From Microlunatus sp. Gsoil 973 (GTDB lineage: Bacteria; Actinomycetota; Actinomycetes; Propionibacteriales; Propionibacteriaceae): a DNA stretch of 64,000 nucleotides. The stretch lies in contig NZ_CP046122.1 in assembly GCF_009707365.1 (NCBI RefSeq), forward strand, positions 3,720,001 to 3,784,000, given 5' to 3'. Below the pieces are notes generated by a model. That model was not told the origin of the DNA. It saw only the letters and a program-made list of their open reading frames with translations, and searched no databases. The first letter of the stretch is position 1. The number at the start of each line of letters is the position of its first letter. The position numbers and the translations under genes are program-made. This document shows positions 54,070 through 62,205 of the stretch, piece by piece.

Positions 54070-56307
54070 CTAGGGACCCCATCCGGCGAAGCTGCCCGGG
54101 ACCGCCGACAGACTCCGGTACACCGCCCCGCGGACGGCCGGATTCTGTGGGATGACGCCGGCCAGATATTGGATGTACCGGTCACGTTGCGGCTTGTCCG
54201 CCAGCGCCCGGGCCACTTGATACTCCTGGGCCAGGCGTTCCAGCCAGGTGTTGGTGAAGTCGCCGTTGGCGTCGAATGCCACGACGCCGCCGGGATGGGT
54301 GGCGGTCCTGGTTGCGGCGATGATGGCGGTGCCGATGTCGCTCCTGCGGATCAGGCCGCCGTGTGAATTCAACCGGTCGACGAGGTGGCCCGGTGCGTTG
54401 ATGTGGGCATCGAGCAGCAGGGCCGCGCCGTACTCGGAGGTGAACAGCTGGCTGACGGTGAAGCGGGGCACGGGGGTCCCTGGCTGATGCGGAGCACCGG
54501 GCACGGTGAAGTCACCGGCGTCGTTGGTGTCCCTGAAGATCCGATCGAACCGTTTCGCCGCGGTCTGCGCTTCGGCGACGCAGTACGCGATCGAGCACAG
54601 CGCCGCGAGCCGGACCCTGGCCGACCAGGTCTCGGTGAAGGTGTAGACGCCGCCGGCCACGCGTCCGCGGAAGTACGGCAGCCGTGGACCGGCGGGCACG
54701 TTCCCGGCAGAGGTCGGCATCCGCACCGGCGCCTGACCGGCGTCGACCCGGAGCAGGGTGACGAACCGGGGGAAATGTCGGTCGGGATCGGCGGGAACCA
54801 CCTGGGGGAAGGCGAGCACGTTCGGATCGGCCCACGGATTGGCCGCCTGGAGGTCTGCCGGCGTCGGCGTCGGGCTGGCCGCAGTGTCGCTGGCTCCCCA
54901 GATCTGCGTACGCATCCCGTAGAGCCCGAGGAACAGATCGAAGTGGTCCGGATCGAGACCGCGGAAATGTTCCCAGAGCACTGTCGCCTCGTCGTCCCCG
55001 TGCACCGTCCACTGCTGGATGCCGGTCGACACCATGCCCTTGTCCCGCAACCGAGCGCCGTCGAGCCAGCCCTCGTTGTGGGTGATGGCCTTGACGACCT
55101 TGAGCCGGTCGTCCATCACTGCCTGCGTCGGATCGGACCCGATGGCGTCGGCGTAGTCGTCGATGAAGTCCACCGGATCGACCCGGCCGCCGTAGGACGG
55201 ACCGACGAACACACCGTACTTGTCGATGCTGCCGCCACTGAGCTGGCGACCGAGAACCATCGACTGCTGGCCGTCCGGGCTCTCCGCGGCCGCGACCGCC
55301 GCCACCTCCAGAGCGGGTGCTCGCCGCCGAGGGGAGGCCGAGGCGGGCAGGCTGAATTCCCGCGGAACCACGGTTGGTCCGATCTCGAGCGGTCCTTGCC
55401 AGCTGTCCGGTCCGGTTCCGGTCGCCAGTCCGAGAGCCGTGGCCACCAGCCGACGGCTGCGCACCAGATCAGCCTGCCGTGCGGCGGGAAGTGCAGCCGC
55501 CGCCGGAGTGGACAACGCCGACCACAGCCGGCGAAGGACGGCAGCTCCCCCGGTCGTTGTGGCCAACAGGTTCGCCTGGTGCTGGACCAGCACGGCCAGG
55601 ATCGCGATCCCCAAGCCGGGCTCATCGTCGGTGCGGTCGGTGTGCACCTGGCGGAACAGTTCGTAGAGGTAGAGGACCGGCTCGTACGGGTTGCGGAGCG
55701 TTCGGGCCGCAAGCGCCGGCCCGAGGTTGGTCAGATCCCCGACGCCGGCCAGGTCAGCGGTGACCTGGCTGCGTACCGCGTCCGGATCGTCGATGGGCAG
55801 TCGGGCGACGGCGGTGTCCCGGGCGCTCTTCAACAGGGCGGATGCCAGTGGGCGCCAACCCTGGATCGTCTCGAGGTTGGTCACCCAGGTTCCGCCGGCC
55901 TCGTCGATCTCGACCGGCAGCGGCATCCGGAAGCCGACCACCAACCGGTCGGTCGGAGTATTGGTCAGATGGGTCGCGCTGTAGGTGAGCAGAGCCTCCA
56001 GGACCTCGTGTGCCGAAGGCAGGGGCGCCGCTGTCGTCCGATCGGTGATGTCGTCGAGCAGGTCGGCGAGCAACGTCGCGACGCCGGCCAGAGTGGCACC
56101 CGGGCCAAGCATGACGCTGACCCGTGGGCGCAGCGCGTTGTCCCGGGTCAGGTCACCGGTCGGGTGGGCCAGTACGCCCTCGACCAGTCGCGGATGCCAG
56201 CTCGCCGCCGGTGCAGGCGTCGGCGGCGGCCAGAAGAGTACGTTCTTCGCTTCCTCCGGGACGTACAACAGTCCGAGGGAGTCCAGAACGTCGGTGAGGA
56301 TCGACAT
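54070..56307 (-). CDS. Large protein with a lysozyme-like segment, unknown function
   Basis: A 745-residue protein with no signal peptide. The segment at about residues 405-440 (KVVKAITHNEGWLDGARLRDK, in outline; STGIQQWTVHG) resembles lysozyme-like modules that carry a catalytic Glu in an xNEG turn and a glycine-glutamine-tryptophan motif, found on some phage and contractile-system-linked proteins. The remaining sequence is Ala-rich and helical with no recognised domain. It begins 190 bp after the coiled-coil LQRLAGN protein on the same strand and may be co-transcribed. Peptidoglycan cleavage or envelope entry is a guess from that segment only. Confidence 0.55.
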   Translation of the reverse strand: MSILTDVLDSLGLLYVPEEAKNVLFWPPPTPAPAASWHPRLVEGVLAHPTGDLTRDNALRPRVSVMLGPGATLAGVATLLADLLDDITDRTTAAPLPSAHEVLEALLTYSATHLTNTPTDRLVVGFRMPLPVEIDEAGGTWVTNLETIQGWRPLASALLKSARDTAVARLPIDDPDAVRSQVTADLAGVGDLTNLGPALAARTLRNPYEPVLYLYELFRQVHTDRTDDEPGLGIAILAVLVQHQANLLATTTGGAAVLRRLWSALSTPAAAALPAARQADLVRSRRLVATALGLATGTGPDSWQGPLEIGPTVVPREFSLPASASPRRRAPALEVAAVAAAESPDGQQSMVLGRQLSGGSIDKYGVFVGPSYGGRVDPVDFIDDYADAIGSDPTQAVMDDRLKVVKAITHNEGWLDGARLRDKGMVSTGIQQWTVHGDDEATVLWEHFRGLDPDHFDLFLGLYGMRTQIWGASDTAASPTPTPADLQAANPWADPNVLAFPQVVPADPDRHFPRFVTLLRVDAGQAPVRMPTSAGNVPAGPRLPYFRGRVAGGVYTFTETWSARVRLAALCSIAYCVAEAQTAAKRFDRIFRDTNDAGDFTVPGAPHQPGTPVPRFTVSQLFTSEYGAALLLDAHINAPGHLVDRLNSHGGLIRRSDIGTAIIAATRTATHPGGVVAFDANGDFTNTWLERLAQEYQVARALADKPQRDRYIQYLAGVIPQNPAVRGAVYRSLSAVPGSFAGWGP

Positions 56308-56497
56308 GGCCTCCGCCTCTCACAACCGCACCGCCGAGGCATCAGTGCGCCGACCGGCGGCGGGAGTCCTCCCGCACAACGATCTTCACCTGGCGAGGCG
56401 GCAGTCCGGAAGGGCCGGAAGGGCAGACCTGAGCTCGCTCGGCTGGTTCTTTCGGCGCCGGCCAGCGCCCATGCTCCTGCACCATCGCGTAGTCCCG

Positions 56498-59164
56498 TCA
56501 CTGGAACGCGGGGTCGCGGTCCTCGTGCGAGGGGGCCGGGACAGGGATGCCCGGTCGGGTGTCTGGAGTAGTGGGGCCCGCGGGTGAGGCCGGGGGTGGG
56601 GCCGGTGGGGATGGGGGTGCCGGAGGTGCCTGGGCCGGCGCCGGCGCGGGGGGTGGCGACGCGGGCTCCGGGGGCTTGCCGAACGATTCCGGATGAACGG
56701 TCTCGCCGTTGGGTCCGTAGGAAAAGGTATCGACGGTGGCTTTGCCCGAATACACGTTTCCCGCGCCGTCGATGAAGTAGATGTTCGCCTGCTTCTCGCC
56801 TTTCCAGTAGGTGCCGTTGGTAGCCCGGTGTTCGGTCGCACCCCAGGCGTTGCCGGTTTCCGCAGGCATCCTGGCGAGGAGCGCGCGGGCTGTCTGGACG
56901 CGCTGACCCGGCGGGGCAGCCAGCACCTGCTGCTTGATCCATTGGAACTTTTCGTACGCCGTGCCGGGCGGAAACTCGACGGTCGCCGGATCTGTCGCTT
57001 TTGGCCCACCGGTTTCCGGTGCAGTCTCGCCCGCCTCCGGTTTCGCCTCGGGGCTGCCGGGTTTGACCTCGGGTTTGACCTCGGGTTTGACCTCGGGTTT
57101 GACCTCCGGCTTCACCACGGGAGCCTCGACCGGTCCGCGGCCGAACAACTTCTTCGCGCCGCCCGCGAACATGAGTGCGGCAAAGATGACGCCCTCGGTG
57201 CCGCGTTCCCACTGTTCGAAGTCAGTCATCGGTCGGGGCGCGAACGCCCTGTGCCCGATGCCGGCCTCGACGATGTACGGGATGCCGGTGATGTCGGCGA
57301 TGCCGAGTGCCACAACACCGACGGCGTTCCACCCTCCCGGGCCCTGCCCGCCGTGGTCGGTCTGGTACTCCTTCCAGCGCGAATAGATGCCCATGCCGGC
57401 ACCGACCACGAAGAGGGCCGCAAGCACGCCCCAGCCGACCGGGCCGGCGAGGATCAATGCACCGGCCACCAGGAGGGCGGGAATGGCCAGGATGATGCCC
57501 GACACGATGCCGCCCAGGACATCGCCGAGCTTGTCCTTGAGCCACCTGCGCATGCTGCCGACAATGGCCTCGAACCAACCTTGCACCTGCGGTCGGTCCT
57601 TCGCGGAGGCCTCCTGGGCCAGGGACGATGCGGCGGAATCAAGGTCTGAGGACCCCCGGTCGCCGGCGCTGCGAGCCCGATCGGCCCACTCCGCGGCCTT
57701 GATGCCGGCCTCGTCGGCCTTGTCGCGCATTCCATCCAGTCCGGTTCGATGGGGGCGTGCCAGGTGGGTGTCGAGCCGGTCGGGGACCGCCCGGAACTGC
57801 TGACCCGCCTCGCCTGTGGCCGCGTCGGCCGTCGTGCGGAAGCCGCTGGTTACCTGCCGCTGGCCGGAACGGACCGTCAGGCCGAGTTCGACCACGCGTT
57901 GTTGGGCCTGCTGACTCGACGCCGCGACGCCTGTGGCGTGCTGCCGCGCGAGTTGCGCCAGGCCGTCGTCGAGGCCCGCAGCCGACTCGGTGATGGCTGC
58001 GACCATGTCGTCAGTGCTTTGCCGTAGCCCCTCCTGGACCTCGGTCCTGGCCGCGTCCAGAGTTTCACCGGCGGGCAGCGCCACCAGCGCCTGGGCCTCG
58101 AACTGGTGGGCACCCGCGAGTACCTCGGCCCGGAAATGCTCGGCCGCCTCGCTGATCTTGCTGCGTGCCGCCTCTTCCCAGGCTGCAATGTCGTCGGTCG
58201 CCAGTTGTTGTCCGGAATTGATGGCCCTGGTCAGCCTGCCCGCGGCCTTGGCAGATCCGGCCGCGGCTTCGCCGGTGATCCGGCGGACGGCAGCCTGGGC
58301 TGTGCCCCGTCCCCCGTCGATGCCCTGCTCGGCCTGTGTGGCGGCCGCCTTGATCTTGCTGTTGGCGTCGGACTTCGCTGGGCCATACAGCTCGGACTCC
58401 AGTTGTTGTCGGCCACGGGCCATGCTGGCGGCGGCCTGATCGCCGGCCCTGGACAGCTCGGTCCCGGCCTTGTTCCGGACCGTGGCCGCTATCTTCTCTT
58501 TCCCTTGCCGCACCTCTTCGTCAGTGGCGGTGCCGACCACCGGGTCGGCGCGTTGCTGCTGACCGATCGCCTGCGACCTCGCTCGGGCCGACTCCTGGCC
58601 GACGGTTCCAGAAGCCTCCGACTCGAGACGGTCGACAACATCCTGGGCACGGGTCCCGGTCGTCACCGCCTGCTGTTCGATGGTCGACTTCGCCGCCGCT
58701 CCTGCGGCGCTGATCTGGGCAGTCTCGGCTGCCTCGCCCGTCTTCGATTGCGCCTCGAACAGTCGGAGACTCCGTGTCACCTGTTGTGAGGCGGCGCCGA
58801 ACGACGCGTCGACCTCTGCCCGCCGGACCGCGGCGGCAGCGGCCAGTCGACTCAACGCCGACTGCTCTGCTTGGTCGATCCGGGTCAGCGGATCTGCGGC
58901 GACCGTAGCGGCCACGCCGGTCGGGTCCACCGAGGCGGAGGTGACATCCCGCTGAACCGGGACTCCGCCTGCGCGCCGGCCGGACCCGGCCTGAAGCAAG
59001 GGGATGACGGCACGATTCCCGGCGAGGCGTTGGAGTTGGAGCACCGATCCCAAGGCGGTCTCGCCGAGCTGACCATGCTGGCTCACAGCATGTGCACCGC
59101 TCACGGCCGGGGCCGTCCGTGCCACACCTGAGTCGGCGCTCTCCCTGTCGGCATGCTCGTGCAT
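56498..59164 (-). CDS. LQRLAGN-motif coiled-coil protein with membrane stretch and C-terminal domain
   Basis: An 888-residue protein. The N-terminus holds LQLQRLAGNRAV near residue 43-54, a motif common in eCIS-linked proteins, often with DUF4157. Residues about 85-535 are an Ala/Gln/Glu-rich coiled coil. A hydrophobic stretch lies at about 560-605, then four KPEV repeats near 685-701, a compact C-terminal domain (about 735-830, with NIYFIDGAGNVYSGKATVD) and a Pro-rich tail. This is the layout of a delivered effector or surface toxin, but no HExxH or known toxin motif is seen. ATG 59164 follows GAGGGG; ATG 59197 was rejected. Head gene of a minus-strand pair. Confidence 0.6.
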   Translation of the reverse strand: MHEHADRESADSGVARTAPAVSGAHAVSQHGQLGETALGSVLQLQRLAGNRAVIPLLQAGSGRRAGGVPVQRDVTSASVDPTGVAATVAADPLTRIDQAEQSALSRLAAAAAVRRAEVDASFGAASQQVTRSLRLFEAQSKTGEAAETAQISAAGAAAKSTIEQQAVTTGTRAQDVVDRLESEASGTVGQESARARSQAIGQQQRADPVVGTATDEEVRQGKEKIAATVRNKAGTELSRAGDQAAASMARGRQQLESELYGPAKSDANSKIKAAATQAEQGIDGGRGTAQAAVRRITGEAAAGSAKAAGRLTRAINSGQQLATDDIAAWEEAARSKISEAAEHFRAEVLAGAHQFEAQALVALPAGETLDAARTEVQEGLRQSTDDMVAAITESAAGLDDGLAQLARQHATGVAASSQQAQQRVVELGLTVRSGQRQVTSGFRTTADAATGEAGQQFRAVPDRLDTHLARPHRTGLDGMRDKADEAGIKAAEWADRARSAGDRGSSDLDSAASSLAQEASAKDRPQVQGWFEAIVGSMRRWLKDKLGDVLGGIVSGIILAIPALLVAGALILAGPVGWGVLAALFVVGAGMGIYSRWKEYQTDHGGQGPGGWNAVGVVALGIADITGIPYIVEAGIGHRAFAPRPMTDFEQWERGTEGVIFAALMFAGGAKKLFGRGPVEAPVVKPEVKPEVKPEVKPEVKPGSPEAKPEAGETAPETGGPKATDPATVEFPPGTAYEKFQWIKQQVLAAPPGQRVQTARALLARMPAETGNAWGATEHRATNGTYWKGEKQANIYFIDGAGNVYSGKATVDTFSYGPNGETVHPESFGKPPEPASPPPAPAPAQAPPAPPSPPAPPPASPAGPTTPDTRPGIPVPAPSHEDRDPAFQ
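57060..57107 (-). repeat. Four 12-bp direct repeats encoding KPEV
   Basis: Four near-identical copies of GGTTTGACCTCG (plus-strand reading) with a degenerate fifth to 57119, in frame within the coiled-coil protein gene. They encode a linker of KPEV tetrapeptides. Confidence 0.9.
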
Positions 59165-60024
59165 CTGCACCCCTCGCCGATAGCCGGAAATGCACACCAG
59201 TTTCCGTCGTGGCGGCCCTTGAGGACTACGTCCGAACGGGACAAACCCCGTTGCCCGATCGGGCCAAACAGACCACTCCCTGCGGTGCGACCGTTATTGC
59301 CGGGCGTCGGAGGCAGTCATCACGGCTGCTTTGTCCTGCTCATGCGATGCCACGAGGTCCGTTCGACTCACGAGGGCAGCGAGCTGAAACGTTCATACCT
59401 ATTCCGGGGTAGGGCGGGTGTCGATCCCGCCCGGCCGGAATTCGTGGCGGGGGTCCACAACCGGGCCGGGCGGGTCAACAGGGATGAGACCGCAGATCTT
59501 CTGGGGGGAAAGGTCTTCAACGGGTCCCGCTCCACTCGAAGGGCTGGTTAGCCCCTGCGATTAGATTAGCGATGTGTCTGTGAGCTGACTGAGACCTCAG
59601 TGATCATTCCCAGATGCTGACCATGTATATATTCCGAGGGCTCTGGTGGAGTCGTAAACGGGCCAGCACGGTTGGCCGGGGGAACAACCGCAGCGTCCGA
59701 TACGCTCCGTCGGAGCCGCCTCAATCTGAACGCCCTTCGTTAGTGGCGCGGATAGTGGATTCGACCAGAAGTCGGGCCGAACCGATCTAGCCATTTCGGT
59801 CGCGGGCCATTAGCCTGCCGCTGTACTTGGCGATGACACACATGAAGTGCTGACAATTCGGCGTGCTGTTCGGCGACAGGATCGGAGTTCGGGGTGCGAA
59901 ACGGTGCGACGTTCACCGGGGCCGCCGGCGGTGCGTTGGGTTCTGGGCCACGGATCAACCGGGTCGCGTCCCGCCTCAATCGGCCGGTCTGCCCGCGCCC
60001 GACCAGGTCGGCCCGGGAACGCTG
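59165..60024. other. Non-coding spacer between the two parts of the surface region
   Basis: About 860 bp with no gene I can support; frames here lack ribosome sites, codon bias and recognisable sequence. The part around 59540-59640 is clearly richer in A+T than its surroundings. It holds an inverted repeat ACTGAG-AC-CTCAGT (59588-59601) and TATATT (59628-59633), a possible -10 for the plus-strand genes that start at 60025. It probably carries divergent promoters for the minus-strand pair and the plus-strand tail-like genes. Confidence 0.5.
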
Positions 60025-60345
60025 ATGAGCACACCCTCCGGTGCTGGTTACCCCCACTTCGCTGCTCGGGTCGGCACCGGATTCGCGCTCCACCTGCCTG
60101 ACGGTGACACGGCACCCCTGGTGCTCACCGAATGCACAACCAGCGGCCCGGGGTCCTTCTCGCTGATCTTCAAGGCGGGTCCCCGGGCACCGATCGAGCA
60201 GGCGAACTATCAACTCTCTGCGGACGGCTTCGGGCCGGAGCCGGTATTCCTCGTACCAATAGGCCAGCGACCGAACGACGCGCAATTCCCGCTGGAATAC
60301 CAGGCGATATTCAATTCTGTTCCACCCCCGGGTGCGTCGCCCTGA
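60025..60345 (+). CDS. DUF6916-like small protein
   Basis: A 106-residue protein recalled as similar to DUF6916 family members, which often sit beside tail-collar genes. It has the outline F-x4-G-x3-LHL, PGSFSLIFKAG, QANYQLSADGFGPEPVFLVPI and a final YQAIFN. No signal peptide or membrane segment. ATG 60025 follows GGGAACGCTG; the open frame extends upstream to 59863 without support. First of five plus-strand genes; role perhaps in assembly or attachment of the collar-type proteins. Confidence 0.6.
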   Translation: MSTPSGAGYPHFAARVGTGFALHLPDGDTAPLVLTECTTSGPGSFSLIFKAGPRAPIEQANYQLSADGFGPEPVFLVPIGQRPNDAQFPLEYQAIFNSVPPPGASP

Positions 60346-60384
60346 CCCAACCGGCTTGATCCCCCGCATCGAGGAAGAAGCACG

Positions 60385-60888
60385 ATGAGTACTCCCTACA
60401 TCGGCGAGATCCGCATGTTCGCCGGCAACTTCGCCCCGGTCGGCTGGCTGCTGTGTCAGGGCCAGGTGCTGCCCATCGCCCAGTACGACACGCTGTTCAC
60501 GCTGATCGGCACCACCTACGGCGGTGACGGGCAGGCGACCTTCGCCGTGCCCGACCTGGCTTCCCGAATCCCCTACCACCAGGGGCCGGGCTCGGTGATC
60601 GGTCAGATCGGCGGCGTCGAACAACTGACGCTGACCCCGGACCAGCTTCCGGCGCACACCCACGCCGCCAACGCCAGCACGGCCAACGCCGACCAGCCGG
60701 CGCCCGAAGGCAACGTCTGGGGATCCGGAACCCTCAGTGCGTACGCCTCGACCCAGACGGCGAACCTGACCATGAATCCTTCGGCGTTGAAACCAGCCGG
60801 CGGCAACCAGCCGCACGAGAACATGCCGCCGTTCCTGTGCCTGAACTTCATCATCGCGACCGAGGGCATCTACCCCACCCCGAGCTGA
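60385..60888 (+). CDS. Tail-collar domain protein 1
   Basis: A 167-residue protein with the phage tail-collar/microcystin-dependent-protein layout. It begins with YIGEIRMFAGNFAPVGWLLCQGQ, in outline, then TLFTLIGTTYGGDGQATFAVPDL, and ends with the HENMPPFLCLNFIIATEGIYP signature. Such proteins form the tips of phage tail fibres and also occur as bacterial surface or extracellular proteins of unknown role. The gene is first of three tandem copies with 22-27 bp gaps. Confidence 0.9.
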   Translation: MSTPYIGEIRMFAGNFAPVGWLLCQGQVLPIAQYDTLFTLIGTTYGGDGQATFAVPDLASRIPYHQGPGSVIGQIGGVEQLTLTPDQLPAHTHAANASTANADQPAPEGNVWGSGTLSAYASTQTANLTMNPSALKPAGGNQPHENMPPFLCLNFIIATEGIYPTPS

Positions 60889-60915
60889 CCACCGCACCTA
60901 CTTTCGGAGCCAAGC

Positions 60916-61413
60916 ATGAGTGATCCGTTCCTCGGAGAGATCAGACTGGTCTCGTTCAACTTCCCACCCAGGGGATGGGCGTTCTGCAACGGCCAGTTGC
61001 TGCAGATCAACCAGAACCAGGCACTGTTCTCCATCGTGGGCACCACCTACGGCGGCGATGGCCGGACCACGTTTGCCCTGCCCAACTTCGCCGGGCGGAT
61101 GCCCATCCACCAGGGTCAGGGCTTCACCGTCGGACAACAAGGCGGCGAGGCGACGCACACGCTGACTGTCGCGGAGATGCCGGCCCACAACCATCCGGCA
61201 CTGGCCGGCGGGGCCGCCAACGGCTCCAGCCCGAACGGCACCACATGGGCCCCCGCCGACGGCGCGCTGGAATACAGCAATGCGGCGAACACCACGATGA
61301 GCCGCGCCGCAATCGCCGACGGCGGCGGCAACCAGGCCCACGAGAACCGACCACCGTTCCTGGTGCTCAATTTCATCATCGCCCTGGTGGGCGTCTACCC
61401 CTCAGCGAACTAG
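60916..61413 (+). CDS. Tail-collar domain protein 2
   Basis: A 165-residue tail-collar protein with GEIRLVSFNFPPRGWAFCNGQ in outline, ALFSIVGTTYGGDGRTTFALPNF and C-terminal AHENRPPFLVLNFIIALVGVYP. Similar to its neighbours along the whole length but with its own middle region (THTLTVAEMPAHNHP). Probably co-transcribed and possibly forms a mixed complex with copies 1 and 3. Confidence 0.9.
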   Translation: MSDPFLGEIRLVSFNFPPRGWAFCNGQLLQINQNQALFSIVGTTYGGDGRTTFALPNFAGRMPIHQGQGFTVGQQGGEATHTLTVAEMPAHNHPALAGGAANGSSPNGTTWAPADGALEYSNAANTTMSRAAIADGGGNQAHENRPPFLVLNFIIALVGVYPSAN

Positions 61414-61435
61414 ACCGGCCAACAGGAGCCCCGCG

Positions 61436-61966
61436 ATGCCTGAACCTTTTCTCGCCGAGATCCGAATGTTCAGCGGCAACTTCGCCCCGAACGGGTGGGC
61501 GCTGTGCAACGGCCAACTGATGGCCATCTCCCAGAACACCGCACTGTTCTCACTGCTCGGCACGACCTACGGCGGCGACGGCCGTGTCACCTTCGCCCTG
61601 CCCAACCTCATGGGTGTTGCGCCCATGCAGCAAGGCCAGGGCGCCGGGCTGTCCGCGCGCCGGCTCGGCGAGATCGGAGGACAACAGAATGTGACGGTGG
61701 CGGGCCCGCAGATGCCTGCGCACACCCATCTCGCGAACGCGGTCGACGCCGCCGGCGACGCCACGACGCCGAACGATGCGATCTGGGCAAGCGCCCGGCT
61801 GGGTCGGATCGGTACCAACATGTACGCCGACAACCCACCCGACAAGTCGATGAGCCCGAGCGCGATCGGGATGACCGGTGGTGGTCAGCCGCACAACAAC
61901 ATGCCGCCCTATCTGTGCGTCAGCTTCATCATCGCGCTTCAGGGAATCTTCCCGCAGCGGCCGTGA
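61436..61966 (+). CDS. Tail-collar domain protein 3
   Basis: A 176-residue third copy: LAEIRMFSGNFAPNGWALCNG at the start, ALFSLLGTTYGGDGRVTFALPNL in the middle and HNNMPPYLCVSFIIALQGIFP at the end. It is longer than the others in the loop between THLANAVD and MSPSAIGMTGGGQ, which carries RLGRIGTNMYADNP. Tail-collar triplets are known in many bacterial genomes, but their function there is unclear. Confidence 0.9.
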   Translation: MPEPFLAEIRMFSGNFAPNGWALCNGQLMAISQNTALFSLLGTTYGGDGRVTFALPNLMGVAPMQQGQGAGLSARRLGEIGGQQNVTVAGPQMPAHTHLANAVDAAGDATTPNDAIWASARLGRIGTNMYADNPPDKSMSPSAIGMTGGGQPHNNMPPYLCVSFIIALQGIFPQRP

Positions 61967-61995
61967 CCACGGGGCTCGTCCCTGGGCGGACGGGT

Positions 61996-62187
61996 ATGTC
62001 GACAGATTCTGTGGCGATGTCTATGGCGATTCGCTGCCGTATATGTATGCGGCGCGTGCAATGCCCTGAATGGGAACCGGCTCGACCGGGACTTTGTGCT
62101 CTGGCCAGCAAATCGGTTCATTCATACGCTATCCGCCTGACCTTCCGCCTGTCGGACGGGCGCACCGTCGCGCTGACGGTGGCGTGA
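61996..62187 (+). CDS. Possible small Cys-rich protein
   Basis: A 63-codon frame between the third tail-collar gene and the secreted protein gene. It has two CxxC-like pairs (RCRICMRR and VQCPEW) followed by RLTFRLSDGRTVALTVA, so a small zinc-binding fold is conceivable. It ends 18 bp before the next start. A ribosome site is weak; ATG 61996, 62017 and 62023 are all possible. May be a chance frame. Confidence 0.3.
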   Translation: MSTDSVAMSMAIRCRICMRRVQCPEWEPARPGLCALASKSVHSYAIRLTFRLSDGRTVALTVA

Positions 62188-62205
62188 AGGCCGGCGGAGG
62201 TAACT

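Noticed and set aside
54385-56571. A 728-codon open frame antisense to the lysozyme-like protein gene
   Set aside because: Arg/Gly/Gln-rich shadow product with no domain; no ribosome site.
56498-59164. DUF4157 metallopeptidase call for the LQRLAGN-motif protein
   Set aside because: No HExxH motif was found; only the short N-terminal motif that often accompanies DUF4157 is present.
59740-60897. A 385-codon minus-strand frame over the DUF6916-like and first collar gene
   Set aside because: The plus-strand proteins are clearly recognisable; this frame is their shadow.
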